Shown one piece after another: positions 10,548 to 22,390 of a DNA stretch of 35,158 bases (within the stretch, counting starts at the first letter, position 1; every line of letters starts with the position of its first letter). Position numbers and translations under genes: made by a program. This DNA comes from Diplodia intermedia (lineage: Eukaryota; Ascomycota; Dothideomycetes; Botryosphaeriales; Botryosphaeriaceae): NCBI GenBank assembly GCA_021495925.1, contig JAKEKT010000171.1, positions 1 through 35,158 on the forward strand, given 5' to 3'. Under the pieces are notes generated by a model that was not told the DNA's origin, searched no databases, and saw nothing but the letters and a program-made list of their open reading frames with translations.

Positions 10548-12300
10548 GAGACTAAAGATTTTTAAGAGTAAGAGTAGTACTCTTCTTTAAATAAAAGAGA
10601 TTATAAATCTAGATTTAGCTAAACTCTATAGACTTTTATTTATTCTAGATCTAGAATTATATCGTATTTTTCTAGAGTCTATATAATAAGAAGAGAAACT
10701 AAGCTTTTCTAATATCTCTAAATCTCTATAAAGAAGTAAAGCTTCTAAATAATAATAAGACTATAACTACTATTAGCGAGAATAAAGAAAATAGATTTAG
10801 CTAAGAAAAGAGAAGAATACTTAATCTTTTTAATTATTTAGTACGCGAAGTCTTAGCTTATAATAGTATAGAGAAGGGCTTCGATATCTACTAATATATT
10901 AACTACTAGCTATCTATTCTAAAAATAAAGAGTAATAGATACTAGAAAAGAAGTAGAAGTAAAAGACTAAAGAGAGCTAAGATAGATATTTAAATAAGAA
11001 ACTTTATATTAGCTCTCTAACGCGTTTATATAAAGAGCTACTTATTTTTTAAGTTATTATTATTAATAAGAATCTTCTCTACGTAAGACGACTTAGAGAA
11101 GTCGAGCTTAGAAGAATCTTTTATTTTTAATATATTAAAAAAGAGATTACTCTTATTAGAGTAATTACGTACTATATATTTCTTAATTTTATACTTAAAG
11201 TAGAGTTCTTTTTTAAGAAAGTATTTTTTATTTTTATTTAACTCTTTCTTAATTTTAGTATTAGCTTTCTTACTTAGCTTATTAAAGAAAGAGACGATTA
11301 TTAAGAATTTTAAGCTAGAACTAGAAGCGTTAGCGCGAATTAAGTTATAAGAGATAGTATTTTTACGCTAGTTATTCTTTTACTTCTAGTTCTAATAAAT
11401 ATAGTTCTAGACTTTATAAGCGCTAGCTAGTTCTTTAATACTTTTATAAAGAGTACTTTTAATTAGCTATAGATCTAGCTAAAGAATATTAGTAAGATAT
11501 ATTTATAAATTATTAAACTAGCTCGTAGTAAAGACCTCTATCTTAGTAGTAGTCTTAGTAAATTAAGTATAGAAATTCTTAAACGTCTTATTAGAGAATA
11601 TTTTAAGCTTAAAGTAGCTCTCTAGCGTCTTCTTCTTTAAAAAGAGATTTATAAAGATCTAGATTAAATAGTCTAAAACGAACTTAGTAGTAAGATAAGC
11701 TAAAAGACTATTTAACTTTATATAAAATAGTATATACTAATTAGTCTCTTCGTTAATATATTTAAAGATATATATAATCTTATCTTATTTAGAGTAATAG
11801 TAGCGAATCTTAATATAAAGCTTATTAAAAATATTAGTCTTCTAAATCTAAAAGTTTTATTTCTTATTATTACTAAAGCGCGAAGAGTCTAGAAACTTAG
11901 CTTTACTTTTAATAAGCTAGAAGAAATTATATAAAGATAATAGTTTATTTTTTTAAAGTATTTAAATAACGTTAGTCTATAGTTAAGTAATTTTCTTCTT
12001 TTATTATTAGATCTCTTTTAATAGCTATTAAGTCTTTTTCTTTAGCTATCGTATTCTAGTTTAAGTAATAAGCTTCTTAGCGTTTTTATTTTACGTTTAT
12101 TTCTTATATTCTTAAAGCTCGACGGTGCGTTTCTAGTTAATCTAATTATAGTAACGAATAATATAGTAGATAACTATAATTAGAAGGTCTAGAGTATTAA
12201 TAAAGATAGTTTAGTTAACGTTAAGCTATCGGTTTCTAGAATTAAGAAGAAGATATAGATAGTAAAAGTTATCTATAACGAAAGTAAGAGATCGATTTTA
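10548..12300 (-). pseudogene. Ty3/gypsy gag and protease (RIP-dead)
   Basis: On the minus strand, gag starts upstream near 12300-12100 with a Gln/Lys-rich, probably coiled-coil stretch (Gln codons now stops). A Retrotrans_gag-like core follows at about 11800-11400, with blocks such as DKIIYIFKYINEETN and ESYFKLKIFSNKTFKNFY. A CCHC zinc knuckle follows at 11161-11202. The protease begins near the junction with 2685, where a YARQ...LKRSLE-type block is read across the LINE A site. No start ATG survives. It is continuous with 369-2685 once LINE A is removed. Confidence 0.85.
11161..11202 (-). other. Decayed CCHC zinc knuckle of gypsy gag
   Basis: Fourteen codons with CX2CX4HX4C spacing, in which all three Cys and the His positions read Tyr (YFKYKIKKYIVRNY). 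TGC/TGT to TAC/TAT and CAC/CAT to TAC/TAT are exactly the RIP transitions. The spacing identifies the knuckle; the residues show it is non-functional. Confidence 0.85.
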
Positions 12301-12788
12301 ATTTACTTAACTAGAATTAATATTATTTTTAATAAGAAGCTACTAGATTTTCGTAAAGAGCTTAAAATTAAAAAAAGATTAATTTAAGAAGAATTTTTTA
12401 ATATTCTAGTCTTCTTCTTTCTACTTCTTCTTAGAGTAGTAGAAAACTAAGTTATAATAAGATCTAGTTATAGTAAACTTATTAAGCTAGGGCGAAAGTA
12501 AAGATCTATTCTTTTTCTAATAATATTAAAGTAAAAACTCTAAACTTATCTTTTCTAGATAACGCTCTAGATTTTACTATAAATAAGAGTAAAAAGAGTT
12601 AGTAAAAAGATATTTTCTTCTTAGTATAAAGTAGAATAGACTTCTACTTATAACTAAGAGAAAGACTTAGATTAGAGAAGCTTAGAAAAGTATTATAATC
12701 TATAAAAAATAAAGTTTAATTTAGATATAAATTAATAAAGTTTCTAAGCTAAAGAAGAAGAAGAAGAGAAAGAAAAGATTAGTAGACT
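12301..12788. other. Non-coding stretch: probable gypsy 5' LTR/leader and copia LTR remnant
   Basis: I see no coding frame here. By position it lies between gypsy gag (below 12300) and the end of copia RNase H (above 19483), and continues across the LINE B site into 19339. It should contain the gypsy 5' LTR, its primer-binding site and the end of a copia 3' LTR. RIP has erased TG...CA ends and no second LTR survives in the window for comparison, so no boundary can be given. Confidence 0.4.
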
Positions 12789-12804
12789 TATATAGCTATA
12801 ACTA
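12789..12804. repeat. Target-site duplication of LINE B (left copy)
   Basis: TATATAGCTATAACTA at 12789-12804 is repeated exactly at 19323-19338, a 16-bp duplication flanking LINE B. Confidence 0.92.
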
Positions 12805-13949
12805 TTTATTATTTATTTATTTATTTAGTTTAACGTCTCTCTAGAGTCTAGAACTATTAGAGACGAGGTCTCTTAAGAGGGCTCGCTTCTATCTATATAT
12901 CTAAATATATATATGCCGAAGAGGGGTTCTAGAAGAATACTAGAAACGGTATACTTAAAAGCTTAAAGAAGAGTAGAGAGCGTAGATAAAATAAAGAAAA
13001 GATAAATAAAATAAAGCGAGAGCTTAGAAACCGACGAAAATAGAGATAAAAAGTAAAGTAAGTAAGCTCTTTTCTTAGAGAGGGCCTTCTCGGCTAGTTA
13101 GATTCGTTTAGCTTTCTTTTATCTAAGACTAATACTTGCTTACTATTTATTATAACTAGCCGGAGTATTACTACTAGCGAACTAGCTATATAACCCTACT
13201 TCTAAATTTAGAAATCTAAAAAAGAGCCCTAAATAGAGGTTACTCGACCGAGAATTAAACCTCGACTTTTTAATTCCGTTAGCTTAGTTACTAACTATAC
13301 TAGATAGCCGTAGATACTAGTAGAAATAGCTACTTAAGCTTAAATACCCGCTATTTAGTCGTTTTTCTTCGGTTCTCGCCCGTTTCTACTCTAAATCGAA
13401 AGCGGCGAGGGCGCCGAGAACGAGAAGAAGTAGAAGAAGAGAATAGAAGAAAGAAATAAGTATAAATAAGCGTCTAGTAGTACGTATTTAGACCTCGTTA
13501 GATAAGTCGTTTAATTACTACCGCCTAGTAGTAATCTTTATTTATTCTAAGAACTTAGTCGTTAGACTAGTTTCTAGAGTTAAGAAAAAGAGATTTAAAA
13601 GATCGAGTTAATACTTCTTAAGCCCGTCTTTTAAGAGAACTTAAGGGCCTCTATAAAGAGAATAAGAGAGAAGTAGATAGCGTAGTATCTATTTAGCCGT
13701 ACGGCTACATCTATACTAGTCGTTTTCGGCGTGGTTAAGGCGATAAAGATAAGACTTAAAGTAGCCGTATTCGATCTTTAGTTAATAAAAGATAAAGGCC
13801 GTTTCTCTAACTTTCGTAGAAGATTTAAGCCGCTACTCTATCTCTAAACTAAAGATACGTTTATAGAGCGAGTTCGACGTCGATTTAAGCTTCGTTTCTT
13901 ACTTCTCGTAGGTCTTCTACTTAACTTTACTTCGATAGAAGCTTAGAGA

Positions 13950-16900
13950 AGTAGAGACTCTACTTAAAGAATACTTCGTAGCTCTTTTTACGAGCCGATC
14001 GGCGTACTCGTTATCTAGAACGTTCTCGTAGCCGGAATACTATTCTAGAGAGACGGTATTTCCTCTAGTTCTTAGCGTTTTAGCTAATCTAATAGCCCGA
14101 ATTTACTATACTTACTCGAGCGTATTAGCGGGCTTACTTAGCCTAAGAATCGCGGCCTAGTTATTCGCGTAGATTCTTATATCTTTAGAGACGTACCCGG
14201 CTCTAACGGCGAGTTTTAGAGCTATTACTAGTCCCTCTATCTCGCCGTTATATATTAGATTCTCGAAACCGAGGTTCTTATAAATCTAGCGCGCTAGATT
14301 CTCTTTAGATTAGCTAAAGTCGAAGGCTACTACCCTAACTTCTACGTTTCTACCTATAGATAGAACGAAGACGTTAGAATAGATAGTTATTTAATTAGAG
14401 GGTACTCTCTTAACTTTAAGCGCGTAGGCCTTAGCCTACTTCTCTTTATTTAAGAGGCTAATTATAGTCGAATAGAGTAGTTCGAGTAACTACGACGAAA
14501 AGTAGAAGGGTTTAACTACTTCTAAAGACGCGAATTATATTTTTAAAAGAAGTTTAATCTTCTCTAACTACGTAGGTCTATCTAAAACCCGTTAATCTAG
14601 GTTAATCTTCTCTAGTTCGATTCGAATAGAGTAGAATTCTTTAAGTAAATTCGTTCTAAGAGTATATTTTCGTAACCACTCGTTTAAACGAATATTCGCT
14701 AGTAGAATTTTACTCTCTATTTCTAGAGAAATTATAGGGGTAGTCTTAAAAACCTCTAGAATCTTTCGTAGAATAAGATTCTAAAGAACTCTAAATTAGC
14801 GGGTAAACTACTTCTAATTTTTCTAGTAGATTTCGGAGCCGTAGTCTATAATCGTAGTAACGTAAGCTAGATATAGCTAGCGAACCGCGTAAAGAAAAAG
14901 CCTTCTCTCGACGTTAGCTAGTCTAGAGAGACGATAGAAGGTCGAACGGGCCTAGCTAATTCTTTTAGATACGTGCGTCTTAAAGATAAACTCGTAATCG
15001 AAGTAAATTTCTAGCTATTTAATCTATTCTTTAGATTCTATTACGTCTCTCGTAGAAAGCGTAATCGAAATAGAACGAGGTTTCGAGTCTTTCTTAAAAG
15101 AACGGGCGAAGTAAATAAGCTTCGTCTTTTTTAGATTAAATTCGATATGGTTTTTCTATTCCCGCGTATAGAGTTTATTCGTTTTCTTCTCTAGAATCGC
15201 CTTATTACGTTTCTAGCTACCGGAGCTAGCTATAAGCGTAATATCGTCGATATAGAAGAGAAATAAAGCTTTAGAGACGGGAAATAACTCTTAAAGATAG
15301 ATTAGAAAGAGAATAGATAAGACTAAGCTTTCTTATAAAATATTCGTCTCTATCGGGCTAAACTCTTTCTTCTCTTCGTTAAACGCGAGGCTTAGTATCC
15401 GTATAGATATAAACGATTTTACCTACGTAAGTAGATTAATCGGCATGCCGATTTAAGTTATTATAGCTAGAAGTTATTCTTTAGCCACGTAGTTAAAGGC
15501 GCTTTTAATATCGAGAAAAAGTATAAAGGTCTTACGTTTAAGACGGCGGTTCTTCTCTACTTTATTCGATAAAAGTATTACGATATCGATCGCGGATTTC
15601 TTTAATCTTTCTCTAATTTAAGTGTAATAAAGAAGGTCGGAGGTCTTCGCTAGATAGTCTAGTCTTTTAGCCGTAATTCATTCTAGTACTTTTTTAAGAT
15701 AATTAAGAAGAGAAATAATACGATAGAACTTCGAGTTCGCGATATCGCTCTTTTTCTTACTTAGAATTACCTCGATAGTTATACGCTAGCCCGTAGAATA
15801 ATATTCGTAGGCGAATAGCGTAGAAAAGATCTTAGTAAAGATATTAGACTTCGCTCTAAATATATAAGTAATAATCTCTTACGTAATAGTATCTAGTCTC
15901 GGCGTTTTTTCTTTAATTTACGTAGAGCACGCATTCTCGATTTTTCTTAAACTAAGCTTCGGCTAGTTCTAGCGTTTAGAAACGTAGCTTTACTAGTTAA
16001 AAGAAGCGATAGAAGAAAACGACGAGAAGAGTCTCTTTCTAAGAGCTAAATACTTTCTCTTAAAACTATCTTCTAGACGTTTTCCCGTATACGTATCGTA
16101 GCTAATCTTAAGAATTCTAGTATGCGTTCTAGGCTTAGTATAAGCTATAGTCTTAAAGATAGTCTCGAGAGTTTCTTTTTCTAGAAAAGAATTCTAGTAT
16201 TCGCGTTTAGCTCTCTTAACTGCTTCGAAGTAGATATTTCGACTATTTAAGTATCTTCGCTTATTCTCTTTCGTACGTAGAGATTTAAAAGCGTTAGTCT
16301 CTCTTCGTAGTCGTCTTTATTCTTCTAAAAGCTCGTCCGACTACTACGGTTTAGATCGAGCTTTTAGTTTTAATCGAAAAATAGAAAGGTCTACCGCGGT
16401 AGATATAGCCTAGTTAAGGCTTACTTCTAGAGTATCTAGCGCGGGTATTTAGCGGATCGAGCCTTCTATTAAGTCTTTAGAGATATCTTTCGATAAGAAG
16501 TTTAATTCTAAGCTTTTTAAAGTCTTAAATACTATCGTCTCTATCTATTATTTAAAGATTTTCTAAAACTTAGGCTAGTCGGTCTTTTTCGTATTAAATC
16601 TAGCGATAGTAGCTACCGTAGAAGGTTCCGTATAGCCGGCCGGTTCTAGACTAAATAGAATTATCTTATAATTAGAGCCGAAGTCCGCGATCGTTTACTA
16701 GTTAGTAATTCTATTAGCTAAGGCCAACGTAGTAAGTATAAAATCGATAATTATCTCTCTTTCTAGATAAAGATAGTAAAAGATACCCTCGTTCTCTTTA
16801 TTTAAGAGAGATAGATCGTTTTCTTCTAACTATTTTACTAGCCGGTTGGCGCTAGATAAGAAAGAAGATTCTAGATTCTACTAGAAATAGTAAATATTAA

Positions 16901-17300
16901 AATCCTCGGCTACTATCGCCTACGTTCTAAGAGATTACTATTATAGAACGCGTTCTAGAGTAAGCCGAGAATCGTTACTCGTTTAATCCTTCTAGTTATA
17001 TAAGTTAAGTAGCTTAAACTTTAACTTTCGCTACTCTATACTTAGAACTATTAGATTAGAACTTTACTAGAATTCGATCTCTAAATTTATCTTCGTTCTT
17101 CTAAGAAAGCGAAAGACGTAGATTAGTATTCGAGGCCTTAGATCGAAAGAATAGACCGATAGAATTTAAACGAATAAGAAGTAATTAATCGATCGAAAGC
17201 CCGAGTTCTTATAGAGTAAGATATACGATTCTTAATAAAGAACGAGATCTATCTTTAACTCTACTACGATGTCTAGAATAAATTTCGTTATTAGAATGCT
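13950..17300 (-). pseudogene. LINE B ORF2: endonuclease, RT, RNase H
   Basis: Domains in minus-strand order: EEP endonuclease (about 17300-16650; TLERVL block near 16965, GDFN...WWN block near 16910-16880 read as EDFN...stop-stop-N); RT (about 16300-14700; a SPIETNIL.ES.VLSILFLIYL block, then FLFYIDDITLIASS with YIDD intact at 15243-15254); RNase H (about 14340-13950; a NGEIEGLVIAL block, YADNQA read as YANN-stop-A near 14160, an ENVLDNEYADRL block near 14010). In intact Tad-like LINEs this protein nicks the target, copies the RNA and may remove the template. RIP stops make it inactive. Confidence 0.9.
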
Positions 17301-18660
17301 TCTATTTAAGTTAGCTTATAGAACTCGTAAAGAACTTATTTAAAACGAGTTTATTTAGAGTTCTTTAGAATATTTCTCGGCTCTCTAAGCTTCTTCGTCT
17401 TAATAGAAACGCCGTAAACGTAGAGACGTTTAGAGATAGCCTTTTAAGCCTTCTCTTCGATCTCGAACGCGAGAACTAGCGAGCTCGTAGACTACTTCGC
17501 TCTTCTAGCCTCTAGCGTAAACTAGTAGAAGACACTAATAACCTTTAGACCGTTATTATAGACCTTAATTTCTATTCGAATAGCCTCGCTAAAGTCCTCG
17601 CGAGAGAGGGTCGAAAGGTCTCGCGTAGACACGCCGTATACGATTATCTTATACTACGTACGGTTTTTCGTAATTAATCGAATAGAGATAATTCGATTAA
17701 TTATCGCCTTATTCTTTAAAAGAAATTCGGCGAAGAAGTTCTCGTATACGATAAGTACGATATTCTTTTTTAATAAAAGAGAGATTATTACGATCGTAGA
17801 TCTCGTTCTCTTAAGCTAGTTCGAAAACGTCTTATTAAAGGCGTTTCGTAGTCTAAAGAACGAGAAGTCCGCGATTTTCGTAGCCGACGTAAGAATAATC
17901 TACCGCGTAACTTTCTTAGGCGTAAAGGCCTTCGACTTCTTCTTTAAAGAAGAAATAATCTATAACCCTTCTTTTAACGCGGTAGTAGTAGCTATTAAGA
18001 TATACGTAGATTAGCTAGACACTACGATCGGCTACTACGTAGGCTTTAGGCGTTACGAAGTTAAGAGAATAGCCCTTTACGAGGTCTAGTTTAAGAAAAT
18101 AGCGATAGCGAATTTAGATAAGTTCTTCGTTTTCTTCGCGAGGTCTACCGCGGTCTTTTTAAGGGCTCGAACTTACGTAGTAAGAATCGCGTCGGCCTTA
18201 TCTACGGTTTTACTCGTCTTAGTATACTATCGTATAATCTCGATTAGATCTAGAATAGACCTCTATTTTTCCCTAAAGAGGGCGAGATCCGCGGCCTTAA
18301 CTAAAAGACTAAGTACGTATTTTATAGTCTCTTTCGACGACCGTAGATTTATTTCGAGTTGCCGTACGTTCTCGATGTTTAAGTTAATACGAGATTTAAA
18401 GACGAATTAAGAGTTTAATATTTCTTTCTTCGCGGAGAAGATTAGTATAACCCTTAGAAAGAGCCGTTTCTTACGTAGATTCTCTTACGAAAAGAGATTT
18501 TCCGCGGGTTTAGAGGCCGAGAGGTCTAGCGTAGCTACTATCGAAAGAGGCGTAGGCGTAGTCGAGGGGTTCTTAAAGTTTTTTATAGCCGTATTTATAG
18601 CCTTAAAGTCTATATCCTACGTTAGAGGAGATAGAATAGGGCTCGAAGAGAATAAATCCT
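17300..18660 (-). pseudogene. LINE B ORF1 (gag-like)
   Basis: The minus-strand frame opens near 18650 with an N-terminal stretch reading FEPYSISSNVGYRL. It continues with RIP stops through a Ser/Arg-rich region (ARPLGL, TRGKS) toward 17300. Position upstream of the endonuclease and conservation in A and C mark it as ORF1. I could not securely read zinc knuckles or an RRM. Confidence 0.6.
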
Positions 18661-19338
18661 ACTTCGAAGAAGATATTCTAGATTTAAAAGAAGATTTCTA
18701 AGCTCTTTCTATAAGAAAAACGTATAGAAATAATAGAAATAGATAAGAGATAGACTAGAAGTAAATTACTAGCTTTAGTTTCGTCTAAACTAAGCCGTAA
18801 ATAAAAGAAACCCGGGCCGAGGCGAGGGCTTTTCTTAATTACTTACTCTCTAGAAGTAAACGAAGGGGCCGATAGAGCCGACGCAAATATTAAAGGTTTC
18901 GAAGAATCGAGTAGCGTCTTAGCGTTAAGCTCGAATCGTACGAAGCGTCTATACACGTAAAACTCTTTAGTAAGATCTAGAAAAGAGGCTTCTAGTAGGC
19001 TTTAGAGTAGAATTTTCGGGCGTAGAAAAGAGCTATCGAAATATAACTTTAAAAACGAATTTCTTAGTGCCGTACGATTCTCTATACGAAGTTTAGGGCG
19101 AATTTAAGTGGTTTTCGAGAATAGAAGAGACTACGAAGCCCTAGCTAGTCTAGTACTATCTAAAGCATCTCTTTTTCTATATATTACGTAATAGCGCGTA
19201 CGTCTACGAAGCTAAGAATCGAGATTCTAGCTAAGAAAATCGAGGGCTTTCGAACGATATCGGTCTTAACGTAATTCTTAAGAATCGAATTCGAAGGTTA
19301 TATCTTAAAGGTCTTCGCTAGATATATAGCTATAACTA

Positions 19339-19483
19339 GCTAACTAAGAAATAAAGAAAAAATAGTTAATCTAGCTTTTAACGCTTAGTTCTTATTTAAA
19401 AGACTTATAGTCTACTCTTAGTTCTATACTAGTATAGAGGCGTAATACTAACTATAAAAGATAATATAATTTAGATATTAATA
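19339..19483 (-). other. Probable start of copia 3' LTR
   Basis: Just downstream of the copia RNase H frame, a purine-rich run is followed by TATTAATATC on the minus strand near 19483. This fits a polypurine tract and an LTR start with TG changed to TA. It continues across the LINE B site into 12788. No partner LTR lies in the window, so this is positional inference. Confidence 0.4.
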
Positions 19484-20690
19484 CGCTTATTATTTCTTAA
19501 GAGAAATAAGCTTTAAGTAGCGAATAAATATCTAATACTTCTACTTAGATAATATCTTTATTAATTTATTTATTATTATATCTATAGTAGATATTTATCT
19601 AAAGTAAACGTTATTAGTCTATACTTTCTAGCGAAGCTAGTAGTAGTAGATATTAATATAGCGAAGCTTAGTATTAAGTTTTATAGCGTTTTATTTTATT
19701 AGAAGAAGTATCTACTTATTATCGTATTAAATATTAATATAATATCTAGAATTAAAGAAGATATTTTTAAAGAATTATTTCTACTAGTAGTATTACTTCG
19801 TTATTTTAGAGAGGGCTAGTAGCTCTACTTTTATAGAAGAGATAGTAATAATAGATTATTTAGACGCTTTCTAATTTATAGAAGTATTAAATAGAGTTAT
19901 TATTAAGCTCTAATAGCTACGTCTAGTAGTAACGTCGCTAGCGTATAAGATATTACTATTAATTATAAATACTTTATAATCGTCGTCTTAGTATTCTCTA
20001 TAGTATAACGAGAGCTTACTAGTCTTACTAAGATAGATAAGAAGACGATCTACTAGCTATAGATATTATATAAAGAAATTAATAAGATAGATAAATAGTA
20101 TTAAATAGATATAAGCGACGTTAGCGCGCGTACTAATAGCTATAAATTAGACTAAATCTATTTAACTTTAGTATATATATATCTATTTAGAAGTCGCGTA
20201 TTTATTTAGATTAGACTCTAGCTACTTCTACTCTACTAGTAGAGTCGTAGTACGCTCTATAAGAATAAGATTATATCGCGTAATAAGATTATTAATATAT
20301 AACTTCTAAGAGAGTTATAGTAGTTTAAACTATCTATTATAAATAACGCGTAGAGTAAGAAATTATTAGATCTTATTTATTACTTATATCTTATAGCGCT
20401 TAAATAGATCTTTTTAAAATACGTTTACGAAGACCTTATCGCGTATATAAAACGTAAGAATAACGTTATTTATAAAGAAGAATATAAATAGATAACTATT
20501 TATATAAAAATATAAAGTATCTAATACTATCTCTAGCTTAAGATTCTTTAGAGTCTAGTAGAAGTACTTCTACTATAAGACGAATAACTTTTTTAGACTA
20601 TATAATACTTAATTAAGCTTAAGAATAAGATCTAAAGATAATCTTATTTCTTTAAAGAGTTTAATAAAGATAGTATTAGATAGTAGTATA
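19484..20690 (-). pseudogene. Ty1/copia pol: end of RT and RNase H (RIP-dead)
   Basis: On the minus strand the RT reads a KLN.VLY.LK block near 20620. The catalytic box follows as FINNVILTF, with the YVDD position changed to INN at 20465-20473. An FLTLRVIYNR / LYINNLI block lies near 20370-20290. RNase H (about 20080-19484) shows SDVTTRRSY, a KQSIITISSIKAELLAL block near 19850, DNKQILLL, and a RHINI-type block where TKHIDI is expected in the family. These are hallmark blocks of copia RT and RNase H. Most Gln and Trp positions are stops. The upstream RT half lies at 29940 onward, across LINE E. Confidence 0.9.
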
Positions 20691-20704
20691 TAAGAGAAGA
20701 TATT
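20691..20704. repeat. Target-site duplication of LINE E (left copy)
   Basis: TAAGAGAAGATATT at 20691-20704 is repeated exactly at 29926-29939, flanking LINE E with everything nested in it. Confidence 0.9.
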
Positions 20705-21612
20705 TATTTATTTATTTATTTATTTATTTAGTTTAACGTCTCTCTAGAGTCTAAGACTATTAGAGATAAGGTCTCTCTAGAGGGCCCGCTTCTATCTATA
20801 TATCTAAATATATACGTATCTAAAAGAATTCTAGAAGAATACTAGAAATAATATACTTAAAGCTTAATAAAAGAATAAAGAGCGTAGAAAGATAAAGAAA
20901 AGATAAATAAAATAAAGTAAAAGCTTAGAAAATAATAAAAAATAAAGATAAAAAGTAAAGTAAGTAAGTTCTCTTCTTAGAGAGGGTCTTCTCGACTAGT
21001 TAGATTTATTTAGCTTTCTTCTATCTAAGACTAATACTTACTTACTATTTATTATAACTAGCCGAAGTATTACTACTAGTAAACTAGCTATATAATTCTA
21101 CTTCTAAATTTAGAAATCTAAAAAAGAACTCTAAATAGAGATTACTTAACTAGAAATTAAATCTTAACTTTTTAACTCTATTAGCTTAGTTACTAACTAT
21201 ATTAAATAGCTATAGATACTAGTAGAAATAACTATTTAAGCTTAAATATTTACTATTTAGTTATTTTTCTTTAGTTCTTGTTCGTTTATATTCTAAATCG
21301 AACGCGATAGGCGCGCTAAGAACGAGAAGAGGCTAGAGAAGAGAATAAAAAAAAGTAGCGCGTAGAAAATAAATAAAATAAGCGTTTAATAATATATATT
21401 TAGATCTTATTAGATAAGTCGTTTAATTACTATCGTCTAGTAGTAATCTTTATTTATTCTAAAAACTTAGCTATTAGACTAGTTTCTAAAGCTAAAGAGA
21501 AAAGATTTATAAGTTCGAGTTAATACTTCTTAAGCTCGTCTTTTACGAGAACCCGCGGGTCTCTATAAAGAGAATAATTAAGAAGAAGATAGCGTAATAT
21601 TTATCTAGTTAT

Positions 21613-22390
21613 TATAACGATAGACTTCTTCTACTAAGCTTCGAAGTTACTTAGTAGATAGATTAAACCGAAGGGTTTACCTTAAAGAGATAAGAGAAAG
21701 ATAATAATAATTAGATAAGAAGATATTATATAATTATACGATATATAGTAAGCTAGTTACCTCTAAATTAATAGGGTTTAAATTAAAACTTTAAGTTAAC
21801 TATAAAGAGTTAAGATGCTAGCTAAGAAAGTATATCTATATACTATAGAAAAGCTAGTTATAATTTAGTATACTCTATATCGCCTAAGCTACTAAGGGCG
21901 ATATATAGCTAGATATCGTCTAGACTACTAAGGGCGATATATAGATTATATATAACGTCGGCGCTTCGAATAGCTTTCGAAATTCTAACTTTTAAACTTC
22001 GTCGCTATTAAGCGGTCGTAATTACTATCTTAATTACGTTCGTACCCTCGCGTCTATTTTCTACTATCTAGATCCCGTATCTCTTACGAGACTATAATTT
22101 AACTAGATTATTAAGTTTCTATAATTCTACTTTTTCTACGGGCTTTCTATTACGTATAATCTTCTACTCTATCTAGATTTCTTATAGGCGTTCTTTTCGC
22201 GTAGGCTTTAGTTACTATCTAAGCTTAGTCTCGTAGGCGCTATATTTCTCTACGCCCGTTCTTCTCGTACGGGATTTCTAGCCGTACGGCTCTACCGCCC
22301 GTAAGGCTCGTTAGCCCTTACGATGCTTTTTTTCGTACGGGCTTTTAGCTCTTAGAGTTATAAAGCCCTTATACTCTAGGGTTTATAATA
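21613..22390. mobile_element. Probable solo LTR (778 bp) inside LINE E
   Basis: This segment interrupts E and is flanked by GTTAT at 21608-21612 and 22391-22395, the 5-bp duplication usual for LTR integrases. It begins TATAACG and ends ATAATA, as expected if TG...CA termini were changed to TA...TA by RIP. It has no coding frame. It holds a 32-bp tandem duplication (21877-21944) and a CpG-rich section (about 22240-22350) with repeated CGTACGG palindromes. It resembles neither the gypsy nor the copia remnants here, so it would belong to a third LTR family. A MITE is the alternative. Confidence 0.55.
21877..21944 (+). repeat. 32-bp tandem duplication in the probable LTR
   Basis: 21877-21908 and 21913-21944 are near-identical and share ACTAAGGGCGATATATAG, separated by 4 bp. 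Within each unit ATATCGCC and GGCGATAT form an inverted pair. Short duplicated motifs of this kind occur in LTR U3 regions; a regulatory role is inference. Confidence 0.75.

Larger units (their letters stand above)
12805..19322 (-). mobile_element. LINE copy B, full length, uninterrupted reference copy
   Basis: At 6.52 kb this is the cleanest full-length copy: 5' end at 19322, 3' (TAAA)n tail at 12805-12827. Parts on the minus strand: 5' leader about 19300-18700, ORF1 about 18660-17300, ORF2 about 17300-13950, 3' non-coding region about 13900-12830. The first 19 bp at its 5' end (19304-19322) are absent from A and C and match an internal LINE segment. It has many RIP stops but keeps more CpG than copy E, suggesting a younger age or fewer RIP cycles. 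Confidence 0.93.

Noticed and set aside
12805..12830. (TTTA)n tracts as telomere-like or microsatellite repeats
   Set aside because: They occur only at the 3' ends of LINE copies next to target duplications, so they are LINE tails.
21613..22390. tRNA or structured RNA gene in the CpG-rich part of the insert
   Set aside because: The palindromes do not form a cloverleaf with A and B boxes, and the flanking 5-bp duplication fits an insertion better.
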